Positions 24,808 to 32,825 of a DNA stretch of 64,000 nt are shown here, piece by piece. The DNA is taken from positions 1 to 64,000 of the forward strand of contig NZ_JAPCHV010000021.1 of assembly GCF_026107645.2 (NCBI RefSeq), given 5' to 3'. Each line of letters begins with the position of its first letter. The stretch's first letter is position 1. This stretch comes from Flavobacterium sp. MFBS3-15. Lineage in GTDB: Bacteria; Bacteroidota; Bacteroidia; Flavobacteriales; Flavobacteriaceae. The translations under genes and the position numbers were made by a program. The notes below the pieces were generated by a model. The model did no database searches. It was given only the letters and a program-made list of their open reading frames with translations, and was not told the DNA's origin.

Positions 24808-25566
24808 ATGAAAAATTACATATACTATTGTACAGCTTTTATATTCCTGCTTTTCGGATGTTCCGGTGACGGCAGTGGTGCCGATACGGTGAATAACGGC
24901 GCTGAGATCGACAAAGGTGACGGTCAGGGAGGTTCACTTGCCGTGTTTGCATTGGTGGATAACTACCTTTATACGGTAGACCATTCCAGCCTCAATGTCT
25001 TTTCAGTAATAAACGAGTCAGAGCCCGTTAAGGTGAATACGGTCTCCATTGGCAATAACATCGAAACGCTGTTTGCCCGCGAAGACTATTTGTATATCGG
25101 TTCACAAGACGGCATGTACATCTATTCGCTGGCGAACCCTGAAACCCCTACACTTGTTTCTGCTGTGCAGCACTTCACAGCGTGTGACCCGGTAGTGGCC
25201 AACGAAACGCACTCCTTTGTTACCCTGCACTCCAACTCCTGGTGCGGCAACATGGTGAATGTGCTCAATGTTTATGATACCTCAAACCCCAATGAACCCA
25301 TACTCATTAACATGGTTGAACTGAGCTACCCAAAAGGGCTGGGGCTGTATGGTAATTACCTTTTTGTGTGCGATGACAAAATAAAGATATTCGACATTAC
25401 CAACCCTGAAAACCTTGTGCAGGTAGGTGTCCTCCAGAGGATCTGCCACGATGTTATCATCCGTGGCGATGACCTTTTTGCCATAGGCGAGTTCGGGCTG
25501 TACCGCTACCAGCTGAACCCTGACGACATTTCAGACATTGTGGAGAAAAGCAGTATTTCTTTCTAA
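24808..25566 (+). CDS. LVIVD-repeat lipoprotein
   Basis: 252 residues. Lipoprotein signal ending FLLFGC. Several LVIVD-type blades follow: DNYLYTVDHSSLNVFSVINESEPVKVNTVSIG, REDYLYIGSQDGMYIYSLANPETPTLVSAV and YGNYLFVCDDKIKIFDITNPENLVQVGVL. Such repeats form surface beta-propellers of unknown ligand. The start at 24808 is chosen over 24781 because the ATG there is within the upstream gene and gives no clean signal. The 3' 60 bases and terminator of this gene are duplicated about 0.9 kb downstream (26434-26548). Confidence 0.85.
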   Translation: MKNYIYYCTAFIFLLFGCSGDGSGADTVNNGAEIDKGDGQGGSLAVFALVDNYLYTVDHSSLNVFSVINESEPVKVNTVSIGNNIETLFAREDYLYIGSQDGMYIYSLANPETPTLVSAVQHFTACDPVVANETHSFVTLHSNSWCGNMVNVLNVYDTSNPNEPILINMVELSYPKGLGLYGNYLFVCDDKIKIFDITNPENLVQVGVLQRICHDVIIRGDDLFAIGEFGLYRYQLNPDDISDIVEKSSISF

Positions 25567-25617
25567 AAGTCAATACATACAAAAGCCGGTACAGCAATGC
25601 ACCGGCTTTTGTTTTTT
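25507..25617 (+). repeat. Direct repeat, copy A: 3' end of the LVIVD gene plus terminator
   Basis: The stretch coding for YQLNPDDISDIVEKSSISF and its stop, followed by the AAAAGCCGG hairpin, is repeated at 26434-26548 as YQLNPNDISGIVVKSSISF and a similar hairpin. Identity by eye is about 85 to 90 percent over 107 bases. Confidence 0.85.
25581..25617 (+). terminator. Rho-independent terminator of the LVIVD gene
   Basis: AAAAGCCGGTACA pairs with TGCACCGGCTTTT around a GCAA tetraloop, one mismatch, then GTTTTTT. It lies between convergent genes and may act both ways. Confidence 0.92.
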
Positions 25618-25625
25618 ATTTGCCC

Positions 25626-26150
25626 TTAAGCTATCGGGCAAACGCTGTCAAGGCCCATCCTGATGATTTTGGCAATCAGAGAAATAAGTACTGGTAACAA
25701 TATGGCTCCTAGTGCGCCACCAAAAAAACCACCGGCTAAGGCAAGCAACACTGCTTTGATAATCTCTTTCCAGTTGATGGTTCCGTCTTCCTCCAGCTCG
25801 GAAAGGATTTGGCATAATATTCTGCGGATCTTTTCTTTTATCCTGCTAAATTTGAATAGCCTTATCCCAAATTGAGCTGTTTCCCTTTGTTCGCTAAAAG
25901 ACAAAGAAAAAGTATTGAAGGCCCCTGCCGAGGATAGTGCAGTAAAGGACTTAAACACAAATTCCTGTTCCTCGGTATCAATGTCCAGTTGGTCAAGATA
26001 TTGTCCTACTTCGGGATTAAGTACTTCCCTGTCAGCATAGTTCTCAATTTCAAAGTCACTAAGCCTTGATAGTGCATATGCCTCATTTGTGATATAAGTT
26101 AGCCATTCTTCGCTAATAGCTGATTCTTCAGCAAATACTGTTGTTGCCAT
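25626..26150 (-). CDS. Unrecognised protein with C-terminal glycine-rich membrane hairpin
   Basis: 174 residues. No signal peptide. Residues 1-100 are acidic and polar (EESAISEEWLTYITNEAYAL ...). A basic helix (FKFSRIKEKIRRILCQILSEL) leads into a strongly hydrophobic glycine-rich C-terminus: IIKAVLLALAGGFFGGALGA then ILLPVLISLIAKIIRMGL. The layout (soluble N-part, amphipathic helix, GxxxG-like hydrophobic hairpin) resembles pore-forming bacteriocins or small toxins, but I do not recognise a family and this is only a resemblance. It lies between the two copies of the duplicated LVIVD 3' end, next to an antitoxin relic, so it is likely acquired. Confidence 0.6.
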   Translation of the reverse strand: MATTVFAEESAISEEWLTYITNEAYALSRLSDFEIENYADREVLNPEVGQYLDQLDIDTEEQEFVFKSFTALSSAGAFNTFSLSFSEQRETAQFGIRLFKFSRIKEKIRRILCQILSELEEDGTINWKEIIKAVLLALAGGFFGGALGAILLPVLISLIAKIIRMGLDSVCPIA

Positions 26151-26232
26151 AAATTTGATTTTTAAAGTTTCTCAAACTTACTTGTATTAAAATAGCAGAA
26201 GCATAGGCATATGGCTAGTTTATCAGCGGTTT

Positions 26233-26433
26233 TTGCCTATAGTTTTTAGTGCAGGCCGCGATGATACGGGAAGCCTTCAAAAAGGCCTGACACAGGAAGA
26301 AGAGAAGGCAGGTACAACCAAATCCTATATTTCAAAGATTGAAAACAATGTTAAGGAAGCCCGCCTTTCAACATTGCAAGAAATAGTTGAGCAGGGATTA
26401 GGAGGGCATTTGGAATTATCTATTAAAATTTGA
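26233..26433 (+). pseudogene. Degraded XRE/HigA-type antitoxin fragment
   Basis: The open frame begins without ATG and ends KAGTTKSYISKIENNVKEARLS, then TLQEIVEQGLGGHLELSIKI. That C-terminal part is the typical end of HTH antitoxins of RelE/HigB-type systems in Bacteroidetes (GTTKSYISKIENN..., LGGHLELSI). The first helix is damaged: LTQEEEKAGTT lacks residues expected in LTQEELAEKAGTT, and nothing upstream is antitoxin-like. No toxin gene is nearby. It directly abuts copy B of the duplicated LVIVD gene end, marking a recombination junction. Confidence 0.7.
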
Positions 26434-26548
26434 TACCAGCTCAACCCTAACGACATTTCAGGCATTGTGGTGAAAAGCAGTATTTCTTTCTAAAAAGTCC
26501 ATATATAACAAAAGCCGGTGCAGCAATGCACCGGCTTTTGTTATATAT
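26434..26548 (+). repeat. Direct repeat, copy B: orphan LVIVD gene end plus palindrome
   Basis: Codes in frame for YQLNPNDISGIVVKSSISF and a stop, without any gene body upstream. Followed by a perfect 22-bp palindrome with a GCAA loop. It is the second copy of 25507-25617 and is either the relic of a second LVIVD gene or the product of a duplication. Confidence 0.85.
26501..26548 (-). terminator. Bidirectional terminator, perfect 22-bp stem
   Basis: ATATATAACAAAAGCCGGTG CA (26501-26522) is exactly complementary to 26527-26548, around GCAA. It is placed to terminate the minus-strand DUF4139 gene ending at 26570, and reads as a terminator in both directions. Confidence 0.85.
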
Positions 26549-26569
26549 GACCGATTGCGGTATGTCTGC

Positions 26570-28450
26570 CTACATATTAACCCTCTTATCTTTAGGGTAG
26601 CGTATCTCATAAGATAGCTGCTTCTTGATGGCATCTTTTGGTGCCATGTTGATCTTCCAGGTAAGCAGGCCTTTCTTTTCGTCATATTCAGCGCCACCGG
26701 TTTTTACCTCTTCCACTTTAATTTCCTTGTTTTGCGAAACCGGAATGCGGTCCATCAGCACCAGGTCGATGTCGGTAGCCTTGTTGTTGCGCACAGTAAT
26801 CTCATAGTTTTTGGTAACGATGCGCGTACCGCCCAGGAATGATTTGGCTTTGAGGTTATCCACCTGTTTGCGTTCTACGATGACATTCGGGTCAACGCCA
26901 AGCGATATTACAAGCTCTTCGGTGGTCTGCAAGGGGTCAAGGAAGGTTTTGCCGGCAAAGCTGCCTTCAAAATATACATTCGCTTCGCCCGGAAGCAGGT
27001 CGAATTTCTCCCAATCCTTCACCTTGGCGGTAAGGAATACATTTTCATTGAGCAACGGTGCGGTAAAGTATTCGTAGGCTGCAGTCATGTCAAACTGGTC
27101 GATGGTTATGACGGTCACTTCCTGTGTCGAGGCAATGCTGTACGGCTTGGTAATTTTGAACACGGCATTGGTGACGCCCATTTCTTTTATGTCTCCGGTA
27201 GCGGTTTGCTGGTCAAGGTCATCCCTGTTTACAATAGTTGAAGAAGCCGAATTAAAATAGCCATCAGCTTTTCTACTTTGTGTTCCATACCCCGTAACCA
27301 CCACAGCCTCCAGTAACTGTGCATCTTCCTGCATGGTTACATTCATCTGCTGCGCATAGACAGGGAGGGTCTGGCCTCTCATTCCAATGTAAGAATATTC
27401 TATATTTTGCCCGGAATTAATATTGATCGAATACCTGCCGTCAATATCAGTTTGGGTCCCGTTATTTGTTCCCTGTTCTATTACATTCACCCCCGGCACC
27501 GGCATCCCGGTCTGGTCGTATACAACGCCGGTTACTTTTTTAATAGTAGGGTTGTACTTGTAACCATAGCTCTTTTCGCTGACTACCGGCTGGCGGTATT
27601 GCTGTACAAAGTTGAGGTACTGCGGATCAACGGTTGGCTTTATGTTGTTCCCGTTGGGGTCGCCTGTAGATAGCGTTACCTTCACATCGGTCCAGTCCTC
27701 ACCGGTTTGCTGGAATACGTGTGCTTTATAAAAAATGCTTATCGGTTGCCTGATGCCAGCGGTCTTGATGTCGTAAACAGGGAACCATCCTGCCTGTGAA
27801 ACGTTGTATTTGGTAACCAGGTTCAACATAAGTGGAGCGGGAGCATCGATCTTTACCAGTATCTCGCCGCGCTGCTCACGGCTTTCAGTCTGCAGCTTGC
27901 CCATCTCCTGCGAGAGGTCGTTAATCTCGCGGTTGAGCTGTGCGTTTTTCAGCGATGCGTCATATATTTCGTTTTGTATGGCGGCGTGCCTTTCACGATA
28001 GTATTGGGCAAAGGCGTTTACCTGTGATACGGTCAGTCCCTGCTGCTCGCCTTTCAGGGCACGGTTGGAGGTAAGCAGCGTCTGCTCTTCCCTAAGCCCG
28101 TTAATGAGGTTCTGCACCACCGAATTTTCCTTGCGCTTTTCGGCCAGTAAAGCTTCCAGTTGCTTTATCCTGCCGGTGTCGGCCTTCTTGTCAACATAAT
28201 TTACGGCATAGCTGATGCTTAATATGGAGGCATCCTTCAGCCCGCTTACCTGTATACTGTTCTGGTCGATGAGCGGTGAGAGTCCGGTGAGGTACACTTC
28301 GGATACGCCCTTCGGCAAGCTGACCGCTGCTTCCGATGTTACCTGGGCACCATTGCGGTACACGGTAACTTCCTTAATGGTCGATTTTGGCTTTATCTCA
28401 CCTGCAAGCAACAGGCAGGGAAGGACGAGGAATGCAAATAGCTGTTTCAT
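26570..28450 (-). CDS. DUF4139 (mucoidy inhibitor MuiA-like) protein with an inserted CarboxypepD_reg-like domain
   Basis: 626 residues, exported (MKQLFAFLVLPCLLLAGE). DUF4140 N-terminal part (STIKEVTVYRNGAQVTSEAAV), a central coiled coil (about 90-195), then the DUF4139 beta part (LNLVTKYNVSQAGWFPVYDIKT ... QTGEDWTDVKVTLSTGDP). Between the halves of DUF4139, residues 306-385 form a carboxypeptidase-regulatory-like domain (VTGVVYDQTGMPVPGVNVIE), ending at 381-391 in EAVVVTGYGTQ, a motif typical of the SusC/RagA N-terminus and its TonB box. The C-terminal DUF4139 strands resume after it. Family function is unclear; envelope location is likely. Own terminator. Confidence 0.85.
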   Translation of the reverse strand: MKQLFAFLVLPCLLLAGEIKPKSTIKEVTVYRNGAQVTSEAAVSLPKGVSEVYLTGLSPLIDQNSIQVSGLKDASILSISYAVNYVDKKADTGRIKQLEALLAEKRKENSVVQNLINGLREEQTLLTSNRALKGEQQGLTVSQVNAFAQYYRERHAAIQNEIYDASLKNAQLNREINDLSQEMGKLQTESREQRGEILVKIDAPAPLMLNLVTKYNVSQAGWFPVYDIKTAGIRQPISIFYKAHVFQQTGEDWTDVKVTLSTGDPNGNNIKPTVDPQYLNFVQQYRQPVVSEKSYGYKYNPTIKKVTGVVYDQTGMPVPGVNVIEQGTNNGTQTDIDGRYSININSGQNIEYSYIGMRGQTLPVYAQQMNVTMQEDAQLLEAVVVTGYGTQSRKADGYFNSASSTIVNRDDLDQQTATGDIKEMGVTNAVFKITKPYSIASTQEVTVITIDQFDMTAAYEYFTAPLLNENVFLTAKVKDWEKFDLLPGEANVYFEGSFAGKTFLDPLQTTEELVISLGVDPNVIVERKQVDNLKAKSFLGGTRIVTKNYEITVRNNKATDIDLVLMDRIPVSQNKEIKVEEVKTGGAEYDEKKGLLTWKINMAPKDAIKKQLSYEIRYPKDKRVNM

Positions 28451-28525
28451 GGTTTTAATGGCCGCTTATTTTGGCCTTACAGCTATAGAGCATTTTTTTA
28501 AGGTAAAGGTTGGGAACGAAGCAAG

Positions 28526-29344
28526 TTATTTTTTGCCTTCCAATTCTACGAGCAGCAACGGCAGTTCGGAGTAGGGGGCAGAGTCCGCGCTTTCCCATTC
28601 GCGTTTGTGCGCAATCATGTATTTTATTGCCGTTACGCTTTCGGTTCGGTTAGCCACAAGCAGTGCTTTGGATTTCTTTATTGCGGTATCAAAATCGGTT
28701 GGGTCATAATACATCCAAACATTTATGAGCAGTTGCAGGTCGGTTTGGGATAGTTTTTTGCCTTTAAGCTCATCGAGCGCTTTGGCCATTTTTGTCTTAT
28801 TCTCATTACCGTCGGTCGACTCTCCATCATGCACATAGTTGGAGAATATGGCCCTTATCCGGTCTATAGGGTCGTAGTAGTCTTCCATGCCTTCGCATTC
28901 CTCTTCCCAGCATTCCATACAGGGCTGGGCAATGTGCGGGTAGTTCACCTCGTCCCAAAGCGTTACAAAGGCGAAATCCCAATCCCAGCCTTTAGCCTCC
29001 CATATGCCCAGTCCTTTTGCCTTATCCGTCCAGGAGAAGGTGAACTGCTGCTTTTCTTTCGAGCCGTCCCACACCCCATCCAGGACTATCTTTTTTGTTC
29101 CCGAAGCTTTTTTCACTTCAAACAGGTAATCCTCCTGTTGTCCGTAACAAAGCAGGTACCATTTGCCCTTTTCTTTATAAAGCTTCAGCCTGAGGTTGCC
29201 GCCGTCGCAGGTTTGGTACACTGCCGGGCCGTCTTCCATTTCGGTTACTTTTGTCCAGTCAGCAGGGATAGAGGCAAGGTCGGTTGTAATCTGCGCGCTT
29301 ACTGTTGCCGCAAAGGCTACTAAAAGCAGAAGGGCTTTCTTCAT
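28526..29344 (-). CDS. Exported protein of unknown function
   Basis: 272 residues. Signal peptide MKKALLLLVAFAATVSAQ. The mature part has a beta-rich domain (YQTCDGGNLRLKLYKEKGKWYLLCYGQQEDY) and a helical C-terminus with a DxDxxE-like acidic patch (ECWEEECEGMEDYYDPIDR). I do not recognise it. Its ATG overlaps the stop of the upstream gene by 4 bases, so it is translationally coupled to the gene at 29341, with 30005-30562 further upstream on the same strand. Confidence 0.75.
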   Translation of the reverse strand: MKKALLLLVAFAATVSAQITTDLASIPADWTKVTEMEDGPAVYQTCDGGNLRLKLYKEKGKWYLLCYGQQEDYLFEVKKASGTKKIVLDGVWDGSKEKQQFTFSWTDKAKGLGIWEAKGWDWDFAFVTLWDEVNYPHIAQPCMECWEEECEGMEDYYDPIDRIRAIFSNYVHDGESTDGNENKTKMAKALDELKGKKLSQTDLQLLINVWMYYDPTDFDTAIKKSKALLVANRTESVTAIKYMIAHKREWESADSAPYSELPLLLVELEGKK

Positions 29345-29913
29345 TGGTCACATAGTTTTTTTGGATCTTTAACCGATATCAGCGTTCCAAGGATATCCAC
29401 CAGCATTTGCCTGGTTTTTTCAGGGTCATCGCCTTCAAAATCAGCAGAGGCCAGCCCGAATATCATATCGCCCTCAATAACGTTGATGTAGTGTTGCATG
29501 GTTACCTGGTCGTTGTGGCCATCAGGCATCTGATACGACCACAATATGGCTTTTTTGCCGTTTGAGAGGGTAACCGCCTCGCTCCTTATCTCCATTGTGA
29601 CCATGAGCCGAGATATGATATAGCTTGACTCCCCCCTAACAAACGATACAAGCACCTTCAGGTCGTCTTCACTTTTTGCATTTTCAACATGAGCTTTTTT
29701 ATCAGCTACCAGGAACTGAAGGTTTTTTCCGTCAACGGTTATCAGTCTTTCGTGGTTGGCTTTTTCAGCGTTGCCGGCCAGTTGGAGGGTATAGTTTTTT
29801 CCGAGGGCAGGAATTGACCAAAATGTTTTACCCCGGCTGCATTTTACAAGCTCCTGGCCCTGCATTCCGATTGCGGAAACGAAGACAAAAAAGAAAAATA
29901 TTTTTTTTCGCAT
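29341..29913 (-). CDS. Exported protein of unknown function, paralogue of the gene at 30005
   Basis: 190 residues. Signal peptide (KKIFFFFVFVSAIGMQGQ), then VKCSRGKTFWSIPALGKNYTLQLAGNAEKAN, a mostly alpha-beta middle and the tail KTRQMLVDILGTLISVKDPKKLCDQ. The N-terminal and C-terminal blocks (K-C-x-x-G-x-x-(F/Y)-W and SVKDPKKLC) match the next upstream gene, so the two are paralogues of an unnamed family. The two conserved Cys could form a disulfide. Coupled by a 4-base overlap to the gene at 28526. Confidence 0.75.
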   Translation of the reverse strand: MRKKIFFFFVFVSAIGMQGQELVKCSRGKTFWSIPALGKNYTLQLAGNAEKANHERLITVDGKNLQFLVADKKAHVENAKSEDDLKVLVSFVRGESSYIISRLMVTMEIRSEAVTLSNGKKAILWSYQMPDGHNDQVTMQHYINVIEGDMIFGLASADFEGDDPEKTRQMLVDILGTLISVKDPKKLCDQ

Positions 29914-30004
29914 AAGGTTGGATTTGAAAATTTTTAAAGTATTTGGAAAGGGTATAAAAAATCTCCTTTCAACGGTTATAAAATCCTCTTTTATGGACCA
30001 TAAA

Positions 30005-30562
30005 TTACTTGCCGCATAACCCTTTTGTATCCTTAATTGACCTCAAAGTCGCAATGGTTTCGAGTAAAAAGGACTCAATTTTGGTGCGGTCCTGTCCCAC
30101 AAACTTTGGTGCCGAAAGCCACACTATGGCACCATTGAGGATGATGGTTACATGCACCTGCTGCTCGGTGGCCTCATCAGCGCCAAACCAGTCGTGGTGC
30201 CACAGCAGGCAGTTTTTCCCGGAGGGCAGCTTTTTAAGTTCATATTCAGGCTTCATCTTTTCGCCCAGGAACTTTTCCTCCCCCTGTATGAAACGGGTCA
30301 GCACCGCTGCATCACTGCCGCCGCCGCCTTTTTTTAGGTATTCCGATTTGTTGAGGATGTTATAGTGCAGGCCTGTCTCCTCTATATTAAGCAGTTGCGG
30401 AATATTGGCTTGTGCTACATCCCCGCGAAGGTGTAGGACAAACATTTTCCCTTTGCCTTTCAATATCCAATAGGAACTGCCGTCATCGCACTTGATAAGG
30501 TTTTGTGCTGACGCTGTAATGATAAGCAAAATAACGCAAAACAGCGTATAAAGGCGTTTCAT
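30005..30562 (-). CDS. Exported protein of unknown function, paralogue of the gene at 29341
   Basis: 185 residues. Signal peptide MKRLYTLFCVILLIITASAQ. Then LIKCDDGSSYWILKGKGKMFVLHLRGDVAQAN and a C-terminal TIATLRSIKDTKGLCGK, both shared with the downstream paralogue. The start at 30562 (or 30574, which adds four residues) is used because the -7 box at 30584-30591 excludes the longer frame to 30658. Unknown role; together with the two downstream genes it forms a three-gene set of exported proteins. Confidence 0.75.
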   Translation of the reverse strand: MKRLYTLFCVILLIITASAQNLIKCDDGSSYWILKGKGKMFVLHLRGDVAQANIPQLLNIEETGLHYNILNKSEYLKKGGGGSDAAVLTRFIQGEEKFLGEKMKPEYELKKLPSGKNCLLWHHDWFGADEATEQQVHVTIILNGAIVWLSAPKFVGQDRTKIESFLLETIATLRSIKDTKGLCGK

Positions 30563-30583
30563 GCGGTTGGTCATTAAGTTCCT

Positions 30584-30591
30584 CAAATATA
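30584..30591 (-). promoter_or_regulatory. Bacteroidetes -7 box (TATATTTG) for the 30005 gene set
   Basis: CAAATATA on the plus strand, directly upstream of the two candidate ATGs at 30562 and 30574. Confidence 0.6.
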
Positions 30592-30625
30592 GTAAACTTA
30601 TGCGAGGTGCGTTTATTGTACAAAG

Positions 30626-30653
30626 AAAAAGCCCCTGTGTAAACAGAGGCTTT
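30626..30653 (-). terminator. Rho-independent terminator of the 30671 lipoprotein gene
   Basis: Minus-strand AAGCCTCTG pairs with CAGGGGCTT (one G-U) around a 6-base loop, then TTTTT. Just past the stop at 30671. Confidence 0.85.
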
Positions 30654-30670
30654 ATCATGCTTTTTCCCAG

Positions 30671-31189
30671 TTACTCTATTGTCGGGTTAACAACCTTGAA
30701 TTTACCTTTAAACTCGCCGTTTATCATTCGGTTATTTGACGGGTTAAAAACATCGCGGGCTTCAACGTCTTCAAATATAAGCTTGTAATAACCATCGGTC
30801 ATTTCGGTTACGTGTACCGTTCCGCCGGCAATGCCATAGGACATCTCGCCCTCTACATAAATTCCATTAGCAAAAAGGTTGGTCGCTGTTTCACCAATGT
30901 GAAAAATATACGAACCGCCTTCGTTAGTGCGTCCTTCTTTAAGGTCCAGATTGATGTAAATGCCCTGGGTTATTATGTTGCCGTTAGTTTTTATGAGGTT
31001 GAGGTGCCTCACATCCTGTACCCCGTCGGTGCCTTCCATAAAATAGGTGAGCAAGCCGGTGCGCGAAGGCTTAAAGCTCACATCATCTACAGTGATTTCA
31101 GAAGTCATAATGGTTGAAGGGGATTCATTGTCCTCACAACCCGTCAGTGTAAAGGCTAAAGCCGTTACGAATAAAAATAGTTTTTTCAT
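30671..31189 (-). CDS. Lipoprotein of unknown function
   Basis: 172 residues. Lipobox FTLTGC (Cys18). The mature protein is beta-rich, with LLTYFMEGTDGVQDVRHLNLIKTNGNII and GGTVHVTEMTDGYYKLIFEDVEARD, consistent with a DUF6252-like or jelly-roll fold; not recognised confidently. Its own -7 box and terminator make it monocistronic. Confidence 0.75.
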   Translation of the reverse strand: MKKLFLFVTALAFTLTGCEDNESPSTIMTSEITVDDVSFKPSRTGLLTYFMEGTDGVQDVRHLNLIKTNGNIITQGIYINLDLKEGRTNEGGSYIFHIGETATNLFANGIYVEGEMSYGIAGGTVHVTEMTDGYYKLIFEDVEARDVFNPSNNRMINGEFKGKFKVVNPTIE

Positions 31190-31209
31190 AGCGTTGGTTT
31201 TTATTACAG

Positions 31210-31217
31210 CAAATATA
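31210..31217 (-). promoter_or_regulatory. Bacteroidetes -7 box (TATATTTG) for the 30671 lipoprotein
   Basis: CAAATATA on the plus strand, 20 bases upstream of the ATG at 31189. Confidence 0.6.
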
Positions 31218-31252
31218 ATAATTGATCCTTAGAGTGTTCATTAAACTTCGCC

Positions 31253-31975
31253 TTAATGCATTTCCTTAAAGTAAATTGCATTTTCAATAGCCGCTTCACT
31301 TGCGGTATTATTAAAATATACGAATGCTTCATGAAAATTATGGGCTAAAAGTTTTTTGTGAAGATCCTGCAGGTCCCCTTCACTGTATTTTGAGTAAAAC
31401 AGTTTTGGATTGCCATGCATCCTTACGTAACCGGTTGATGTTGTTGCTATAATATCAGTGGGCAATTTCGGATAGTTGACACTGCAAAAGGTTATGCCGG
31501 CATTGGCTAATGCTTCCGCCACATCCTGTCTCCACCAACTTTCATGGCGGAATTCTACTACGTTTTTAAATGAAAAGTCAAGCGATTCAATGATAAGCGC
31601 CAGCCGTTCCTCACTGTAGCTGAAAGATGGTGGCAGCTGAAACAGCACACAGGCAAGCTTTTCTGCAAGGCCTTCACTTAACGTTCCATACAAGTCGGCA
31701 ATCTCCTGCGTGCAGTTACTGAATTTTTTGTAATGGGTAATGCCTTTGAAGGCTTTCGCCGAAAACAGGAATTCCCCGGGTGTTTTATTGTACCAGTTCT
31801 GTAGTGTTTTTACAGTTGGGAACTTATAAAAAGTGCTGTTCAGCTCATAGGTACTGAAATGTTCGCAATAGTATTGGAACCACTTACTCTTTGGGATATC
31901 CTCCGGGTAAAAAAGCCCTTTCCACGAAGCGGTATTATAGCTTGAGCATCCAGTGATTATGTTTTCGGGTTTCAT
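31253..31975 (-). CDS. DUF72 domain-containing protein
   Basis: 240 residues with the DUF72 TIM-barrel features: IITGCSSYNTASWKGLFYPED, FSTYELNSTFYKFPT, FSAKAFKGITHYKK, VEFRHESWW, and YVRMHGNP near the C-terminus. Family function is unknown, though it is often found near DNA-repair genes. The start at 31975 overlaps the upstream Fpg/Nei-like gene by 4 bases, suggesting coupled translation and supporting a repair link. Confidence 0.9.
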   Translation of the reverse strand: MKPENIITGCSSYNTASWKGLFYPEDIPKSKWFQYYCEHFSTYELNSTFYKFPTVKTLQNWYNKTPGEFLFSAKAFKGITHYKKFSNCTQEIADLYGTLSEGLAEKLACVLFQLPPSFSYSEERLALIIESLDFSFKNVVEFRHESWWRQDVAEALANAGITFCSVNYPKLPTDIIATTSTGYVRMHGNPKLFYSKYSEGDLQDLHKKLLAHNFHEAFVYFNNTASEAAIENAIYFKEMH

Positions 31976-32703
31976 ATATAAAGTTTCTGGCAGTTTTCGC
32001 AAAAAAAGCTCCGACGCCTTGTTGTGCCGGTATATTCCTTAGTTACAGGAAGGTCGCAGCGTTTACATTTGTGTTTTGTATATACCTCCCAATGTTTTTT
32101 AAGAGTGCCTTCCTTTTTCCATTTAAGAAAATCAAAACTGTAGTCCCTTGCAGCGTCAATTAGTTCAGAAAGCTTTTTTGCCGGTATCTTTCCAACTTTT
32201 GATTTTGGATGGATACGAGCACGGTAAAGCGCTTCGTTCTTTATGATATTGCCAACACCAGCAAATATATTTTGGTCAAGTAGCGCGTCGCATATAAGTT
32301 TTTCCGGAATGTCTTTTAATTTCGATTTAGCTTTTCCGGAATCCCATTTATCATTCATTATATCTGCGCTCCAGTCATAATGCTCGTCAATGTCTCCCTC
32401 CAACAACTTTACATTTACAGTGTAAAAATTGAGTTCGCCGCTTTTAAATACTAAACCCAGCCTGAGTTTTGTAGCTTTTCTCTTGTTGATAAGATAGGTG
32501 CCAAACATCATAAGGTGGATGCGGATGGTAAACCCGCTAAAGCAAAGCAGCAGGTGTTTGCCCCATGTTCGTACGCCTAAGAGTTTTTTGTGCTCCAGCC
32601 GCGACAAATCTATTTTTGCATTGCCGGTTGCCGAGATGACCACATGGTTCTCAAAAATTTCCGTTTCTTCTTTGGCGATTATGATGCTGGGTCCTTCGGG
32701 CAT
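31972..32703 (-). CDS. Fpg/Nei-family DNA glycosylase/AP lyase
   Basis: 243 residues. Begins MPEGPSI, the family signature in which Pro2 (after Met removal) is the catalytic nucleophile and Glu3 is catalytic. The helix-two-turn-helix region is DALLDQNIFAGVGNIIKNEALYR, and a C-terminal zinc finger is formed by CKRCDLPV and FFCENCQ. It removes oxidised bases in base-excision repair. The sequence is closer to Nei/endonuclease VIII-like than MutM-type proteins by length and by its PEGPS start. Coupled to the DUF72 gene. Confidence 0.92.
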   Translation of the reverse strand: MPEGPSIIIAKEETEIFENHVVISATGNAKIDLSRLEHKKLLGVRTWGKHLLLCFSGFTIRIHLMMFGTYLINKRKATKLRLGLVFKSGELNFYTVNVKLLEGDIDEHYDWSADIMNDKWDSGKAKSKLKDIPEKLICDALLDQNIFAGVGNIIKNEALYRARIHPKSKVGKIPAKKLSELIDAARDYSFDFLKWKKEGTLKKHWEVYTKHKCKRCDLPVTKEYTGTTRRRSFFCENCQKLYI

Positions 32704-32800
32704 GGCTTTAGTTTTTATTTAAAGTTACAAAGGATTGTTTTTTTAAGGAATTCGTTTGCAGAAGATTTAACAGCACAGTTGCCCTTTTTGCCGAAAATCC

Positions 32801-32808
32801 TATCTTTG
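32801..32808 (+). promoter_or_regulatory. Bacteroidetes -7 box (TATCTTTG) for the ankyrin gene
   Basis: TATCTTTG matches TAnnTTTG. It lies 17 bases before the ATG at 32826 and rules out the upstream TTG at 32811 as the start. Confidence 0.65.
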
Positions 32809-32825
32809 TTTTGAAATCGATACCC

